Shown: positions 34,966-43,737, numbered from the stretch's first letter. The stretch is DNA of 64,000 nucleotides from Leptolyngbya sp. KIOST-1 (GCF_000763385.1 NZ_JQFA01000004.1:310001-374000), one strand, 5' to 3'. The notes: generated by a model not told the origin, from the sequence alone. A program made the numbers and translations.

Positions 34966-36573
34966 CTACTCCTCCCCGATCGCCATCATGGCCCGCTGCA
35001 AGTGCTGCTGAATACGGGCCAGGTGTTTGCTCACCCGCCGTAGCCAGCGAATGGCCCCCAGCCTGGAGGTTGCCGTGGCCACCTCCAGATGGCCGTTGGC
35101 GACGGCGGCGAGGGTGGCTTCGCGGTAGGGACGCACTTTTTTGTGGACCAGTCGAGCGGCTGCCTGGGTTTGGTGGGCGGCTTTGTCCCACTGCTGGAGA
35201 GGCATGGCGTGGATGGTGTCGGCGATCGCCGCCAGCACCAGCGCCCGTTCGTCCGCCAGTTCTGGGGTGGCGTTGACTACGGTGGCGCGATCGGACTCCT
35301 CTTCGCAGCGCTCCAACAGGCGCTGGAGGTGGTCCAGGGTGTGCATCAAGTTAATCAGACGCGGCCAGTTTGGATCCTGGTCGGCGGTGAGGTGTATTTG
35401 GTCCAGATAGGTAGAGGTTTCCTCCAGGGCACTGTCCAGCTCAACCAGGTCAATGCGCTGGCCCTGGGGATCGCCCAGGGTGGCCCGCAGATGCCACAGC
35501 AGGGCCAGCAGCTCGGAGTGAATGCTCCCCTGCACCGCATTGAGAGCTAAGTTGGGTTGCCTCAGGAGTTCTTCGCTAAGGCCATTGGTGTAGGTGGCCC
35601 CCTGCCCCGGCAGCAGCCAGATAATCAGGCGGGCAAACCACCGGGTGACCGGCAAAATGGTCAGCACGCCCAGCAGGTTGGATGAGGTGTGAAACATCAC
35701 CAGGGCCAGTTCCGAGTCTGCGAACAATTGCCCTGGGGCCAGCCGATTCCACAGCCAGATATAGGCGGACAGCAGGCTCAGGGCCAGGGTCGCCGTCCAA
35801 AGGTTGTAGAGCACGTGGGAGAGGGCCGTGCGCTTGGCGTTGATCGACCCGCTGAGGCTGGCGACCACGGCCTTGACGGTGGTGCCCACATCCATGCCAA
35901 TCACCAGAGCGGCAGCCTGCTCAAAGCTGATCGCCCCGGTGTAAAGTGCCGTCAGTGCCGTGGCTACCCCCGCACTGGAGGACTGGGTGATGACGGTGAA
36001 GATCATTCCCAGCCCCACCAGCTGCAGCCGTCCCGCCACCGTATCGGCCGGGAATCGCTCAGGGGCAATCAGCCCGGTCATCCCGGCCATCGCTGCCTGG
36101 AGGGTGGTAATGCCGACAAAAATCAGGCCGAATCCGGCCAGGGCATAGCCTGCGTGGCCCGCCTTGCCTTTGGCAAACAGCTTGAGACTGGCGCCAATGA
36201 AGATCAGCGGCAATACCGCTGTGCCCAGTTGGAACCGGAACCCCAGCAGGGCCACCATCCAGCCTGTCACGGTGGTGCCTACGTTGGCCCCAAAGATGAT
36301 CCCCAGGGAGGCGGTAAAGGTGATCAGCCCGGCGCTGACAAAGCCAATGGTGGCCACAATGGTGGCGCTGGAGGATTGCAGTAGGGCGGTGGTCAGTGCC
36401 CCGGTGATAGCCCCGGTCAGCGGTGTGCGGGTAAAGCGCATCAGGACACGGCGCATGGTGTTGCCCGCCAGCGATCGCAGCCCCTCGGTCATCACAATCA
36501 TGCCCAGCAAAAACAGGCCCAGGCCGCCGGAGGCCCGGATTGCCATCCCAATCGTGCTGTCGATGGTGCTCAC
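34966..36573 (-). CDS. Na/Pi cotransporter family protein (NptA-like with PhoU-like tail)
   Basis: 535 residues. Two inverted NptA repeats are visible, each with a QSSSA motif: TTALLQSSSATIVATIGF (about residue 62) and TVITQSSSAGVATALTAL (about 200), with GANVGTTVTGW and GMDVGTTVKAVVASLSGS after them. The C-terminal 200 residues are helical and PhoU-like. It should carry phosphate or another anion with sodium across the inner membrane. It converges with glgP, leaving 58 bases between. Confidence 0.9.
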   Translation of the reverse strand: MSTIDSTIGMAIRASGGLGLFLLGMIVMTEGLRSLAGNTMRRVLMRFTRTPLTGAITGALTTALLQSSSATIVATIGFVSAGLITFTASLGIIFGANVGTTVTGWMVALLGFRFQLGTAVLPLIFIGASLKLFAKGKAGHAGYALAGFGLIFVGITTLQAAMAGMTGLIAPERFPADTVAGRLQLVGLGMIFTVITQSSSAGVATALTALYTGAISFEQAAALVIGMDVGTTVKAVVASLSGSINAKRTALSHVLYNLWTATLALSLLSAYIWLWNRLAPGQLFADSELALVMFHTSSNLLGVLTILPVTRWFARLIIWLLPGQGATYTNGLSEELLRQPNLALNAVQGSIHSELLALLWHLRATLGDPQGQRIDLVELDSALEETSTYLDQIHLTADQDPNWPRLINLMHTLDHLQRLLERCEEESDRATVVNATPELADERALVLAAIADTIHAMPLQQWDKAAHQTQAAARLVHKKVRPYREATLAAVANGHLEVATATSRLGAIRWLRRVSKHLARIQQHLQRAMMAIGEE

Positions 36574-36974
36574 CCACTGAATTACGTTCTAATCCAGTAG
36601 TAGCAAGCGCTACCGTTCCCCAGGCCAAAATGATTGGAAACCTAGGCTTTCTTAATGCTTCCTTAACCTGGCCAGCGGTTGCCGGAGGTGCTGATCACAG
36701 GCACGAATTTAGCGTTCAACGCCTCTCGCAAGGACAAATGACCATTTGCCCCTACCGAAACGTAGGCTCCAATTCGGCGAGGCTCCTTCACCCAAGGTTG
36801 TAGCACGCGCCGAGGATCGCGCATCCCCAAGCTCTTCCGCTGTAGCTTTCTTTCTGTTCTGCTCCTGCCGCGCTGGCTAGTGTTCTGTCAAGCCTAAATT
36901 TGTAGGGTGGGTGGCGCGCTAGCAGATGCTATACCCACCCTACGGGAACCCTAATTTTTAGCTTTGACGCTGCG
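36574..36974. other. 401-base intergenic region with palindromes
   Basis: No gene recognised. Contains the palindrome AAGGACAAATG/CATTTGCCCCT (36730-36753) and the family 1 MITE-like element (36877-36978), whose end reaches the lspA stop codon. Confidence 0.55.
36730..36755. repeat. GGGACAAAYG palindrome, copy 1
   Basis: AAGGACAAATG and CATTTGCCCCT flank a 2-base loop. A better-matched relative is at 38181-38208. Both lie in intergenic DNA. Confidence 0.6.
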
Positions 36975-36978
36975 CTAG
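36877..36978. repeat. CTAG-bounded MITE-like element, family 1 copy B
   Basis: 102 bp, opposite in orientation to copy A: CTAGTGTTCTGTCAAGCCTA at the left, and the reverse complement of the right end is CTAGCGCAGCGTCAAAGCTA. Its right-hand CTAG (36975-36978) contains the lspA stop codon. Confidence 0.75.
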
Positions 36979-37457
36979 TCCCGTCGATCGCTTTTAGTCG
37001 GCGTCTTTAGGGCGGCAATCAGCAGGCAGGCGATGCCGATGTTAATGCAGACATCCGCCAGGTTGAAGATGGGAAAGCGAATCAGGCGAAAGTCGAGGAA
37101 GTCGATCACCTCGCCCGCCAGGACGCGATCGATGCCGTTGCCCAGGGCACCGCTGAGAATCAGCCCATAGCCCACTTCTTCCCAGCGGTTGGGCAATCGC
37201 GCTCTGAGGCCCAGCACAATCAGCCCCAGGCTGACGGCCATCGACAGCCACCGGAGCCACTCGCCATTGTCGCTGAACAGGCTGAACGCGGCTCCGCTGT
37301 TGGTCACGTAGGTAAAGTAAAACACCCCTGGCCAGATCGGCAGGGAATCCGGCGGGGTCGTCAGTTCAAAGGTTTGGGCCACCCAAAATTTGGTCAGCTG
37401 ATCGAGGGCCAGGCCAACTCCAGCGGCGATCCAAAACCAACGATTGCGCACTCTCAT
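36975..37457 (-). CDS. lspA: Signal peptidase II (prolipoprotein signal peptidase)
   Basis: 160 residues with four membrane helices. It cleaves signal peptides from diacylglyceryl-modified lipoproteins; two lipoprotein precursors (SOD at 42014 and the protein at 59911) are in this window. The catalytic aspartates lie in GNGIDRVLAG and FNLADVCINIG; the N-terminal DQLTKFWV motif is intact. The stop TAG is formed by the end of a repeat element, so the last residues (TPTKSDRRD) may be altered from the ancestor. It starts 5 bases after bioY ends and is likely in the same operon. Confidence 0.95.
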   Translation of the reverse strand: MRVRNRWFWIAAGVGLALDQLTKFWVAQTFELTTPPDSLPIWPGVFYFTYVTNSGAAFSLFSDNGEWLRWLSMAVSLGLIVLGLRARLPNRWEEVGYGLILSGALGNGIDRVLAGEVIDFLDFRLIRFPIFNLADVCINIGIACLLIAALKTPTKSDRRD

Positions 37458-37461
37458 GGGC

Positions 37462-38076
37462 CTAATAAAACAACAGCTGCCGCAGCACTAACGACAGCAC
37501 CGCCACAGCACAGACTACCACCAGGTGCCCCGGTAGCGGCAAGATAGAATAGCCCAGCAGCAATTCCCAGTAGGAGGCCGATACGGTGTGTAACCAGCCT
37601 AGCAGGGAAGCCAGGGACAGGTAAATGATGCCCAGCCCGTGAATGATGCCCAGGCCGGTCAGACTGCTTAGGGCCAGGGTTTCGAGCTTAGGTGGATTTT
37701 GAAAGGCCAGGTAGCCGCAGACCCAGCCGGCAGGGATAAACCCGATCAGGTAACCAAAGCCCGGCTCGCGGACGTAGCTCAGGCCGCCCCCCTGGGTAAA
37801 CACCGGAAACTCAAACACCTGAAATAGGGCCAACCCCAGCATCAGGTAGGCAATTTGGGACAGCGCCGCCGCGTTTTTGCCGCCCACGCAGCCAGTCAGC
37901 AGCACAGCCCCCACCTGAAAGCTCACCCCCAGGGAGAGGATCGCCATTCCAGACTGCCCCCAGCTCCAGGGGGCGTTGAGGGTAAACGCCTCCATCCAGG
38001 TGGCCACAATGGTGAGAACCAGCCCGATCAAGGCCCACAGTAGTTCGAATGGCGCTAGCACCGATGTTGTCTTCAC
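37462..38076 (-). CDS. bioY: Biotin transporter substrate-binding S component
   Basis: 204 residues with about six hydrophobic segments. The segments QVGAVLLTGCVGGKNAAALSQ, YLMLGLALFQVF and FGYLIGFIPAGWVCGYLA are typical of BioY, the S component of the energy-coupling factor biotin importer. The EcfA/T partners are not in view. It precedes lspA closely, a common cyanobacterial pairing. No biotin operator is recognised upstream. Confidence 0.9.
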   Translation of the reverse strand: MKTTSVLAPFELLWALIGLVLTIVATWMEAFTLNAPWSWGQSGMAILSLGVSFQVGAVLLTGCVGGKNAAALSQIAYLMLGLALFQVFEFPVFTQGGGLSYVREPGFGYLIGFIPAGWVCGYLAFQNPPKLETLALSSLTGLGIIHGLGIIYLSLASLLGWLHTVSASYWELLLGYSILPLPGHLVVVCAVAVLSLVLRQLLFY

Positions 38077-38180
38077 CCGTTAGCGGCAGAATTCAGACAT
38101 TCACATTAGCAGGGTTTGCCAGACTGGAGACAGGTTGACTAAAAGATTTTCGGCCTTGCGGAATTGAGGCATGAATGCGA

Positions 38181-38208
38181 ATAGGGACAAACGACCGTTT
38201 GCCCCTAT
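38181..38208. repeat. GGGACAAAYG palindrome, copy 2
   Basis: ATAGGGACAAACG (38181-38193) and CGTTTGCCCCTAT (38196-38208) pair at 12 of 13 positions around a 2-base centre. A relative is at 36730-36755. It lies between bioY and a small membrane-protein gene. Confidence 0.65.
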
Positions 38209-38364
38209 ACAGAGATGCTATTGAGGATTTTCCCTAACCCAGCATCAATGGTCAAAGCCCCTGGCCTGTTGTGGTGGTCGGGCGAGGCACCGTCGATACC
38301 GGGGGCGTTGGCCAGAATGGACGACAGGTCCTAGGGGAGGGACCGATCGCCCAAGTCGGCCCGT

Positions 38365-38616
38365 TCACCCCCCAGGGTCGCGCTTCATCCACAGCCCCAG
38401 GGAAATCACTCCGGTAATCAGGCCCAGCAGGAGCAGGGTGAGGGACCAGGAGATTTCTCCTGGCCACCGCTGCTCCACCAGTTGGCCCAGCAGGTAGCCG
38501 CCCAGAGGTACGGCTCCCACCAGAAGAGCAATTCGGGTCAGGAATGTGCTCAATCGGCTGTTTTTGGCTTTAACCGACAGGTTTGAAAGTTCAGGTTCGT
38601 CGGTCGAGTATTTCAT
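38365..38616 (-). CDS. Small two-helix membrane protein
   Basis: 83 residues from an ATG at 38616: a charged N-terminal 25 (MKYSTDEPELSNLSVKAK), then two hydrophobic helices with GAVPLGGYLLGQLVE and WSLTLLLLGLITGVISLGLWM, ending MKRDPGG. It faintly recalls the AtpZ/AtpI type in layout, but no assignment is made. It is 19 bases after the hydrophilic gene at 38636 and reads in the same direction. The longer frame upstream of this ATG is antisense-like noise. Confidence 0.65.
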   Translation of the reverse strand: MKYSTDEPELSNLSVKAKNSRLSTFLTRIALLVGAVPLGGYLLGQLVEQRWPGEISWSLTLLLLGLITGVISLGLWMKRDPGG

Positions 38617-38635
38617 AGATAGGCTGATTGCAGAA

Positions 38636-39001
38636 CTAGTTCCAGGTGCGCTCGCCCGACTCGTCAACCCGAGCCTGGCGAATGACGTCGGAAATTTCCT
38701 CGGCGTCCTTGATGTGGTGCAGCGCCTTTTGGCCTTCTTCGGGGTCGTCGACCACAAAGTAGGTGGGCACCACGATGTGATCACCGGTGATGTCGGGGGC
38801 GTCGACGGCGACCTGCTGGGACTTTTCTTCCAGGGTCTTTTCCCCGTCAACCATATCGCCGGGGTTGAGCACCAGGTTTTCGTTTTCTTCCATCATTTTC
38901 TTTTGGGCCGCCTTTTGCTCGGGCGACACTTCTTCTGGGCTCAGCGGCTGATGAATTTCCTGGCGCTGATCGGTGTTTTGGTCAGACTTTTGAGTAGCCA
39001 T
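38636..39001 (-). CDS. Hydrophilic conserved protein, unknown function
   Basis: 121 residues, highly charged and free of hydrophobic segments. It is Gln/Glu/Lys-rich in the first half (SPEEVSPEQKAAQKKMMEENE), with NLVLNPGDMVDG in the middle and a compact end VVPTYFVVDDPEEGQKALHH followed by a helix. The first half is likely disordered. A GGAAAG ribosome site precedes the ATG. It could form an operon with the small membrane protein downstream. Confidence 0.62.
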   Translation of the reverse strand: MATQKSDQNTDQRQEIHQPLSPEEVSPEQKAAQKKMMEENENLVLNPGDMVDGEKTLEEKSQQVAVDAPDITGDHIVVPTYFVVDDPEEGQKALHHIKDAEEISDVIRQARVDESGERTWN

Positions 39002-39088
39002 ATTGTTCTTTCCAGGTCTACAACTGGCCTCAGCCTAACGGGGATCACCGGGGGGCAACATCGCTCTAAAGCGGGGGACACCATCGCT

Positions 39089-40507
39089 CTAAGGAGACAA
39101 AACCTCTTCCTCTAGGGTCCGATGCGGATCGTTCGCCCGCTCCCCCGCCAGGGTTTCGGCCAACTCCTCGGCCCCCTGCTCGCGATCGCGCTCAACCACC
39201 GGCTCGGGAACCCGCAGCATCAGCAGGGCAGCCAGGCCCAGCAACACGCCCCCCAGGGCCAGCGCCGACAGGCGGTTGCCGTGCAGCAGATGGCGCATGA
39301 CCCAGCCAAAGCCTAGGGACATCACAATTTGAGGCAGGGTGACGAAGCCGTTGAACAGCCCCATGTAGACGCCGCTCTGGCTTTCCGGCAGATCATCCAT
39401 CAGCAGGGAATAGGGAATGGACAACAGGCTGGCCCAGGCGATGCCGACCCCCACCATGGATATCAAAATTGAGTAGCGATCGTGCACCAGCAGCAGCGAC
39501 AGCAGCCCCGCCGCCCCCGCCATCAGACAGGTGGCATGGGTGGTGACCCGGCCCCAGCGCCGACTCAGGGACGGAATCAAAAACGAGACGCCCAGGCAGA
39601 CCAGGTTGTAAAAAGCGGTGCAGAGCCCGGCCCATTCCACCCCGTGGGCATAGCTGAGCGAGTCCCGATTGGCCGCGCCCAAAATGTTGCGGGCGATCGC
39701 ATTGGGCAAATACAGGAAGATGCAGTAGATGCCCGCCCAGCTGAGGGCCTGCACCCCCGCCAGCTGCCGCATCATCGGCGGCAGCGAGGCCATGGCCTGG
39801 GCGATCGCCCGGATTGGCGGGAGCGCTTGCTCGCCCCCAGGCTCACCCCCAGTCTCAGCGGGTAACTCTGAATCCGGCTGAGACGGCGGTTCTGTAACGG
39901 TCCAGAAGGTACCCAGGGTGCTGCCCAGGCAGAGCACGGCCCCCACAATGTAGGCCGCCCCGACCACGGCGGGCACCCCCGCCCCGGTGGACTCGGCGGC
40001 CGGCTGGAGATGCAACAGGTGCTCCAGCAGCCAGGGCAACCCCGCCGCGCAGATCACCCCCAGGCCAATGCAGACCCCCTGGATGGCGTAGCCCAGGGTG
40101 CGGTGGCGGGGGGACAGCAGGTCGCCCACGAAAGGACGGCTGGGGGCAATACTGACGTTGAGGGCCAGCTGGAGCACCCAATACAGGGCCACCGCCTGCA
40201 CCAGGTTGGTCGCCAGCGGCAGCGCCACCAGCATGGCGGCCCCCAGCACCGCACCGCCGAGGAAGTAGGGCTGGCGCTTGCCCCAGGGGCTGACGGTGCG
40301 ATCGCTGAGTTCGCCCACAATCGGCTGGGCCAGCAGCCCCATCAGCGGCGCTCCCAGCCACAGCAGCGGCAGCTGACTGACATCGGCCCCTAGGGACTCA
40401 AAGATGGCGCTGGCGTTGGCCAGCTGCAGGCCGTTGCCAACCTGCACGCCCCAAAAGCCCAGATTCATTGTGATCAGCAGGCGTAAGCCGGGTCGCTCAA
40501 GGGTCAT
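39089..40507 (-). CDS. Major facilitator superfamily transporter (GPH/sugar-type)
   Basis: 472 residues with 12 predicted membrane helices and a charged loop in the middle (PPSQPDSELPAETGGEPG). Features: LGFWGVQVGNGLQLANASAIFESLGA at the start, GELSDRTVSPWGKRQPY after helix 2 (the MFS loop), and LSIPYSLLMDDLPES near helix 10. These match the sucrose/melibiose-type GPH carriers. Substrate unknown. A 17-bp hairpin separates it from the SDR gene upstream on the same strand. Confidence 0.85.
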   Translation of the reverse strand: MTLERPGLRLLITMNLGFWGVQVGNGLQLANASAIFESLGADVSQLPLLWLGAPLMGLLAQPIVGELSDRTVSPWGKRQPYFLGGAVLGAAMLVALPLATNLVQAVALYWVLQLALNVSIAPSRPFVGDLLSPRHRTLGYAIQGVCIGLGVICAAGLPWLLEHLLHLQPAAESTGAGVPAVVGAAYIVGAVLCLGSTLGTFWTVTEPPSQPDSELPAETGGEPGGEQALPPIRAIAQAMASLPPMMRQLAGVQALSWAGIYCIFLYLPNAIARNILGAANRDSLSYAHGVEWAGLCTAFYNLVCLGVSFLIPSLSRRWGRVTTHATCLMAGAAGLLSLLLVHDRYSILISMVGVGIAWASLLSIPYSLLMDDLPESQSGVYMGLFNGFVTLPQIVMSLGFGWVMRHLLHGNRLSALALGGVLLGLAALLMLRVPEPVVERDREQGAEELAETLAGERANDPHRTLEEEVLSP

Positions 40508-40561
40508 AGGTCGTGGTGACAGTAGCTGGCCAGGTCCGTTTCATCTTGAGGGGCAGAACCG

Positions 40562-40614
40562 CCAATCACATCCTTCCCGAGGCGCAGTTTGGCCCTGGGG
40601 AAGGATGTGATTGG
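40562..40614 (-). terminator. Hairpin between the SDR and MFS genes
   Basis: A perfect 17-bp stem, CCAATCACATCCTTCCC (40562-40578) and GGGAAGGATGTGATTGG (40598-40614), with a 19-base loop, starts 2 bases after the SDR stop. There is no T-run. It could be a factor-dependent terminator or an mRNA-protecting hairpin. Confidence 0.55.
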
Positions 40615-40615
40615 G

Positions 40616-41419
40616 CTACAGGCCAATGCTGGCCACTGAACCGCCGTCCACACGGTAGTTAGAGCCCACCACAAAGCTGGATTGCTGGGAGCACAGAAAG
40701 GCAATCACCGCTGCCACTTCCTGGGCTTTGCCGCGGCGCTTGAGCTCCAGGTGAGGGCGTTTCTTCTCCAGAAAAGAGGCGATCGCGCCCTCGACATTGG
40801 TTCCCGTTTTCTCGGCCCGCTGCTCCATCATGGCGTCGGTCATGGGAGTGGCGATAAAGGCGGGGGCTACGGAGTTGACCAGCACACCGTCTGCCGCGTA
40901 GGCCTTGGAGAGGTTTTTGGCGAAGTTGAGCACCCCTGCCTTGGCGGCACAGTAGGGCATTTCGTCGGTGTAGGGCTGCACCGCATCCTCTGAGGCCACC
41001 AGCACCACACGCCCCCATCCAGTCTCCCGCATGGAGGGAATAAAGGCGCGGCACACCCTCACTGCGGCCATTAGATCCACTTCAAGGGTTTCGAGCCAGT
41101 CCTGGTCGCTCAGCTCTAAGAAGTCCCCAGTAGCGCCAGTAATACCAGCGCAGTTCACCAGAATATTGACCGCCCCGTACTGGTCCAGCACCCGCTGCTT
41201 GGCAGCCTCAATATCGGCCAGGTTACGCAGATCGGCCTGGATGGCCATGGCTTCGCCAACGGATTTCAGCTCTTCTAGAGCGGCCTCAAGCTTGTCATCG
41301 GTTTTGTCGAGCAAGGCCACTTTGACCCCTTCACTGGCCAGCAGCTTGGCGGTGGCGCGCCCAATGCCAGAGTCCCCGCCGGTAATCACAGCTACCTTAC
41401 CGCTAATTCCGAGATCCAT
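40616..41419 (-). CDS. Short-chain dehydrogenase/reductase
   Basis: 267 residues, classical SDR. NAD(P)-binding TGGDSGIGRATAKLLASEG (residues 13-31); NCAGITG; catalytic Ser in VVLVASEDAV and YCAAKAG (Tyr-x-x-x-Lys); then PMTDAMMEQ and the C-terminal SSFVVGSNYRVDGG. Asp in LLDKTD after strand 2 suggests NAD rather than NADP. Substrate unknown. GGAAGG stands 9 bases before the ATG. Confidence 0.9.
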   Translation of the reverse strand: MDLGISGKVAVITGGDSGIGRATAKLLASEGVKVALLDKTDDKLEAALEELKSVGEAMAIQADLRNLADIEAAKQRVLDQYGAVNILVNCAGITGATGDFLELSDQDWLETLEVDLMAAVRVCRAFIPSMRETGWGRVVLVASEDAVQPYTDEMPYCAAKAGVLNFAKNLSKAYAADGVLVNSVAPAFIATPMTDAMMEQRAEKTGTNVEGAIASFLEKKRPHLELKRRGKAQEVAAVIAFLCSQQSSFVVGSNYRVDGGSVASIGL

Positions 41420-41528
41420 TAATATTTTCCTTCCAAAATTAATTCGATATACAAATCTTAATAACTTGATTTTTTAAGGGTAATCCACCGTTTTGTAGAT
41501 TTTTGGCTGCCCACGTTTGGCTATCAGT

Positions 41529-41558
41529 AAAAAAAATAGGGAGCAGTTTACTGCTCCC
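41529..41558 (-). terminator. Rho-independent terminator of the csbD gene
   Basis: GGGAGCAG-TTTA-CTGCTCCC (41539-41558) followed on the minus strand by TATTTTTTTTA. It lies 58 bases after the CsbD stop. Confidence 0.88.
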
Positions 41559-41616
41559 TTTGATAAAAGACCTAACTAGGTGGAAAGGTCACTGCTATGT
41601 CTGACACTAGCACTTA

Positions 41617-41799
41617 CTAGTCAATGGCTTTCTTGGCCTGATCTTTGACGTCTTCTTTGGCGTGCTTGGCTTTGGCTTCACCTTGCTTGGCTTTGCCTTT
41701 CATCTGGTCAGAGGTGCTGCCGGTTGCTCTACCAGCGGCATCCTGCATTTTACCTTCGACATTCTTAGCAGTGGCTTCGGCTCTATCTTGAATACCCAT
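41617..41799 (-). CDS. CsbD family stress protein
   Basis: 60 residues: MGIQDRAEATAKNVEGKMQD then GRATGSTSDQMKGKAKQGEA and a Lys/Glu/Ala-rich end. CsbD-like proteins are general-stress proteins with helical, hydrophilic sequences and no known activity. The ATG has GGAG 8 bases before it and a strong terminator follows, so it is probably a monocistronic unit. Lies near SOD and other stress-type genes. Confidence 0.92.
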   Translation of the reverse strand: MGIQDRAEATAKNVEGKMQDAAGRATGSTSDQMKGKAKQGEAKAKHAKEDVKDQAKKAID

Positions 41800-41927
41800 A
41801 GGTTATTCTCCAAATTGCTTAATCACACTTACAGTCTAAAAGAGTCTCCACCGGTACCCATCGGTCAATGGGAACACTTTTTCATTCTCAAATTCATGCT
41901 TTAACCCAGCAGCGCCACAACAAGAAT

Positions 41928-41962
41928 CTCGTAGGGACATTGCTCTGCAATGTCCCTACGAG
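41928..41962. repeat. Perfect 16-bp palindrome after the SOD gene
   Basis: CTCGTAGGGACATTGC (41928-41943), TCT, GCAATGTCCCTACGAG (41947-41962). GTAGGGAC-type palindromes are dispersed in many cyanobacterial genomes. Here it may also end SOD transcription, though no T-run follows. Confidence 0.75.
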
Positions 41963-42013
41963 AGTCCTGCAAATTGGGCAAATTGGGTTTTACCCAAACG
42001 GATTCGGTGGCAA

Positions 42014-42823
42014 TTATGCAGCGGGCTGAGTGGCGGCCTGATAGCGGCGATTGATCTCGGGCCAGTTGACCACGTTCCACCAATTTTCCAGATACTCGCC
42101 GCGCTCGTTTTGGTAGCGCAGGTAGTAGGCGTGCTCCCACACGTCATTGCCCATGATCGGGTATTGGCCATCCATAATCGGGCTGTCCTGGTTGGCGGTC
42201 GTGACAATTTCCAGGTCGTCGTCGCCGTTGCTCACCAGCCAGACCCAACCGCTGCCAAAGCGATCGCTGCCAGCTTCATTAAACTGGCTCTGGAAGTCCT
42301 CAAAGCTGCCAAAGGTTTGCTCAATGGCCTGGGCAATGTCACCCGTGGGCTCACCGCCCCCCTCCGGGCTCATAATTTGCCAAAAAATGGTGTGGTTGAG
42401 GTGTCCGCCGCCATTGTTGCGAACGGTGGTGCGAATGTCTTCGGGCAGGCCATCCAGGTCGCTGAGCAGGGCTTCTACGCTCTGGCCCTGGAGGTCAGGA
42501 TAGTCCCCCAGTGCCTCGTTGAGGTTGTCCACGTAGGTGGCGTGGTGGGCGTCGTGGTGCAGCCGCATGGTTTCGGCATCAATGGCGGCCTCAAGGGCGG
42601 CGTAGTCGTAGGGCAGGGGCGGCAGTTCGGCTGGAGTGGCCAGGCTGCGATCGGTGTAGGCAACCGGGCGCACCTGCGCTTGTTCAGCCTGCCCCGGAGC
42701 CGTTATCTGGGCCTGGGGAACCTGTTGGCAGGCCAGCAGCAGCACCAGGGCGGCCAGCCCAGACAGCAGGTACCTAAACGGACGCTTAAAGAGATTTATG
42801 GCGGGATTTCTTGGGCGGTGCAT
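42014..42823 (-). CDS. Superoxide dismutase [Mn/Fe], lipoprotein form
   Basis: 269 residues. The N-terminus has a signal segment ending LLLLAC, a lipobox, so the mature enzyme would start at that Cys and be membrane-anchored. The SOD domain begins about residue 62: [29 protein letters not shown] with the first ligand His in LHHD, then [11 protein letters not shown] (second His), and the Asp and His of [18 protein letters not shown] and GSGWVWLV suggest the Mn-type subgroup (inference). The ATG at 42823 is preferred to a longer start because it gives a clean signal peptide and follows AAGG. Confidence 0.92.
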   Translation of the reverse strand: MHRPRNPAINLFKRPFRYLLSGLAALVLLLACQQVPQAQITAPGQAEQAQVRPVAYTDRSLATPAELPPLPYDYAALEAAIDAETMRLHHDAHHATYVDNLNEALGDYPDLQGQSVEALLSDLDGLPEDIRTTVRNNGGGHLNHTIFWQIMSPEGGGEPTGDIAQAIEQTFGSFEDFQSQFNEAGSDRFGSGWVWLVSNGDDDLEIVTTANQDSPIMDGQYPIMGNDVWEHAYYLRYQNERGEYLENWWNVVNWPEINRRYQAATQPAA

Positions 42824-43023
42824 AGAGCTAAACCTTGACGTATTGATGGATATGGGAATTGAAGAAGAATGAGCATCCAGCATTCAAGAGCTGGTCGCAC
42901 TACCCACGGAAGGCGGTTGGGTCAGAGACCGGTTAATGACCAGCCCCTAGCCAGGACCATACGCAAAGCCACCGCCTGGGGACCAGAGGCCCAAGACGGG
43001 CGGTGACTGGCGTCGGGTAAGGC

Positions 43024-43497
43024 CTAGAGAATTTCGCCAGCCCCCTCGCCATCCTTGAGATCGCGCTTAAACAGAGTAAGCAGGGAAGGAGTGACGAAAA
43101 AGCCAAAGTAGATTCCCAGCAAACCGGTCAACCCGTGCAGCAAAACATCGGGGCCAAAAATAGGGAAGAGGCCAAAGAAGGTATTCAGGACAGGAACGAA
43201 GCCCATGATGGCCAGAACGGTGTAGTAGATACCCAGTTGACCGGCATACAGACGCGAGCTGTCCAGGGAAATAGCCGCCACAATGCCCAGCAATCCGGTG
43301 ACAATGTGCACAATATTGTGGGCGGTATTGACCGGGAACAGACCCATCAGGGCACCATAACCGGACACAACCTCCAGATTGCTAGCGGCTTCATTAAAAG
43401 AACTGGGATGGGAAACCAGGGCTGGAATAAAGCCCATAACGCCAATGGCGACATAGACAATACCAATAATTAAGGCAAATTTTTGTGTGGTTTTCAT
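43024..43497 (-). CDS. DUF4383 membrane protein
   Basis: 157 residues with four membrane helices: ALIIGIVYVAIGVMGFIPAL, then NTAHNIVHIVTGLLGIVAA, YTVLAIMGFVPV and VLLHGLTGLLGIYFGF. The repeated HN-x-VH-x-xTGLLG and H-G-LTGLLG segments are the DUF4383 signature. The role is unknown. GAGG lies 10 bases before the ATG. No operon partner is obvious; the SOD gene ends 200 bases downstream. Confidence 0.88.
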   Translation of the reverse strand: MKTTQKFALIIGIVYVAIGVMGFIPALVSHPSSFNEAASNLEVVSGYGALMGLFPVNTAHNIVHIVTGLLGIVAAISLDSSRLYAGQLGIYYTVLAIMGFVPVLNTFFGLFPIFGPDVLLHGLTGLLGIYFGFFVTPSLLTLFKRDLKDGEGAGEIL

Positions 43498-43667
43498 GGC
43501 AAATTAGCCTCAGCGGAACAACTGCCATCAAGCTAATAAGTCCCAGCCTTGTAAACCTCTTTAATAGGGGGTAACCATGCCTACGTCGCCGGGCAGACTG
43601 TAACTGCCTACCTGAAAAAGGTGATAGTGCGTCCTCACCCTGAGGAGTGAGCATAAGTGGGGGTACC

Positions 43668-43724
43668 TAAAACGATTCCCTGACCATAGCCAGGGAATCA
43701 AGCTTCTGGGGTACCGACCCAGAA
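43668..43724 (-). terminator. Terminator after glgC
   Basis: On the minus strand GATTCCCTG and CAGGGAATC (43674-43682, 43691-43699) with an 8-base loop are followed by CGTTTTAGG. Between this and the glgC stop lies a second hairpin, TTCTGGG-GTACCGA-CCCAGAA (43704-43724). Confidence 0.78.
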
Positions 43725-43737
43725 CCAGTGGGGAAGC

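Noticed and set aside
38365..38850. 161-residue frame containing the small membrane protein
   Set aside because: The first 78 codons are antisense-like Pro/Ser/Thr-rich noise overlapping the hydrophilic gene at 38636; the ATG at 38616 is used instead.
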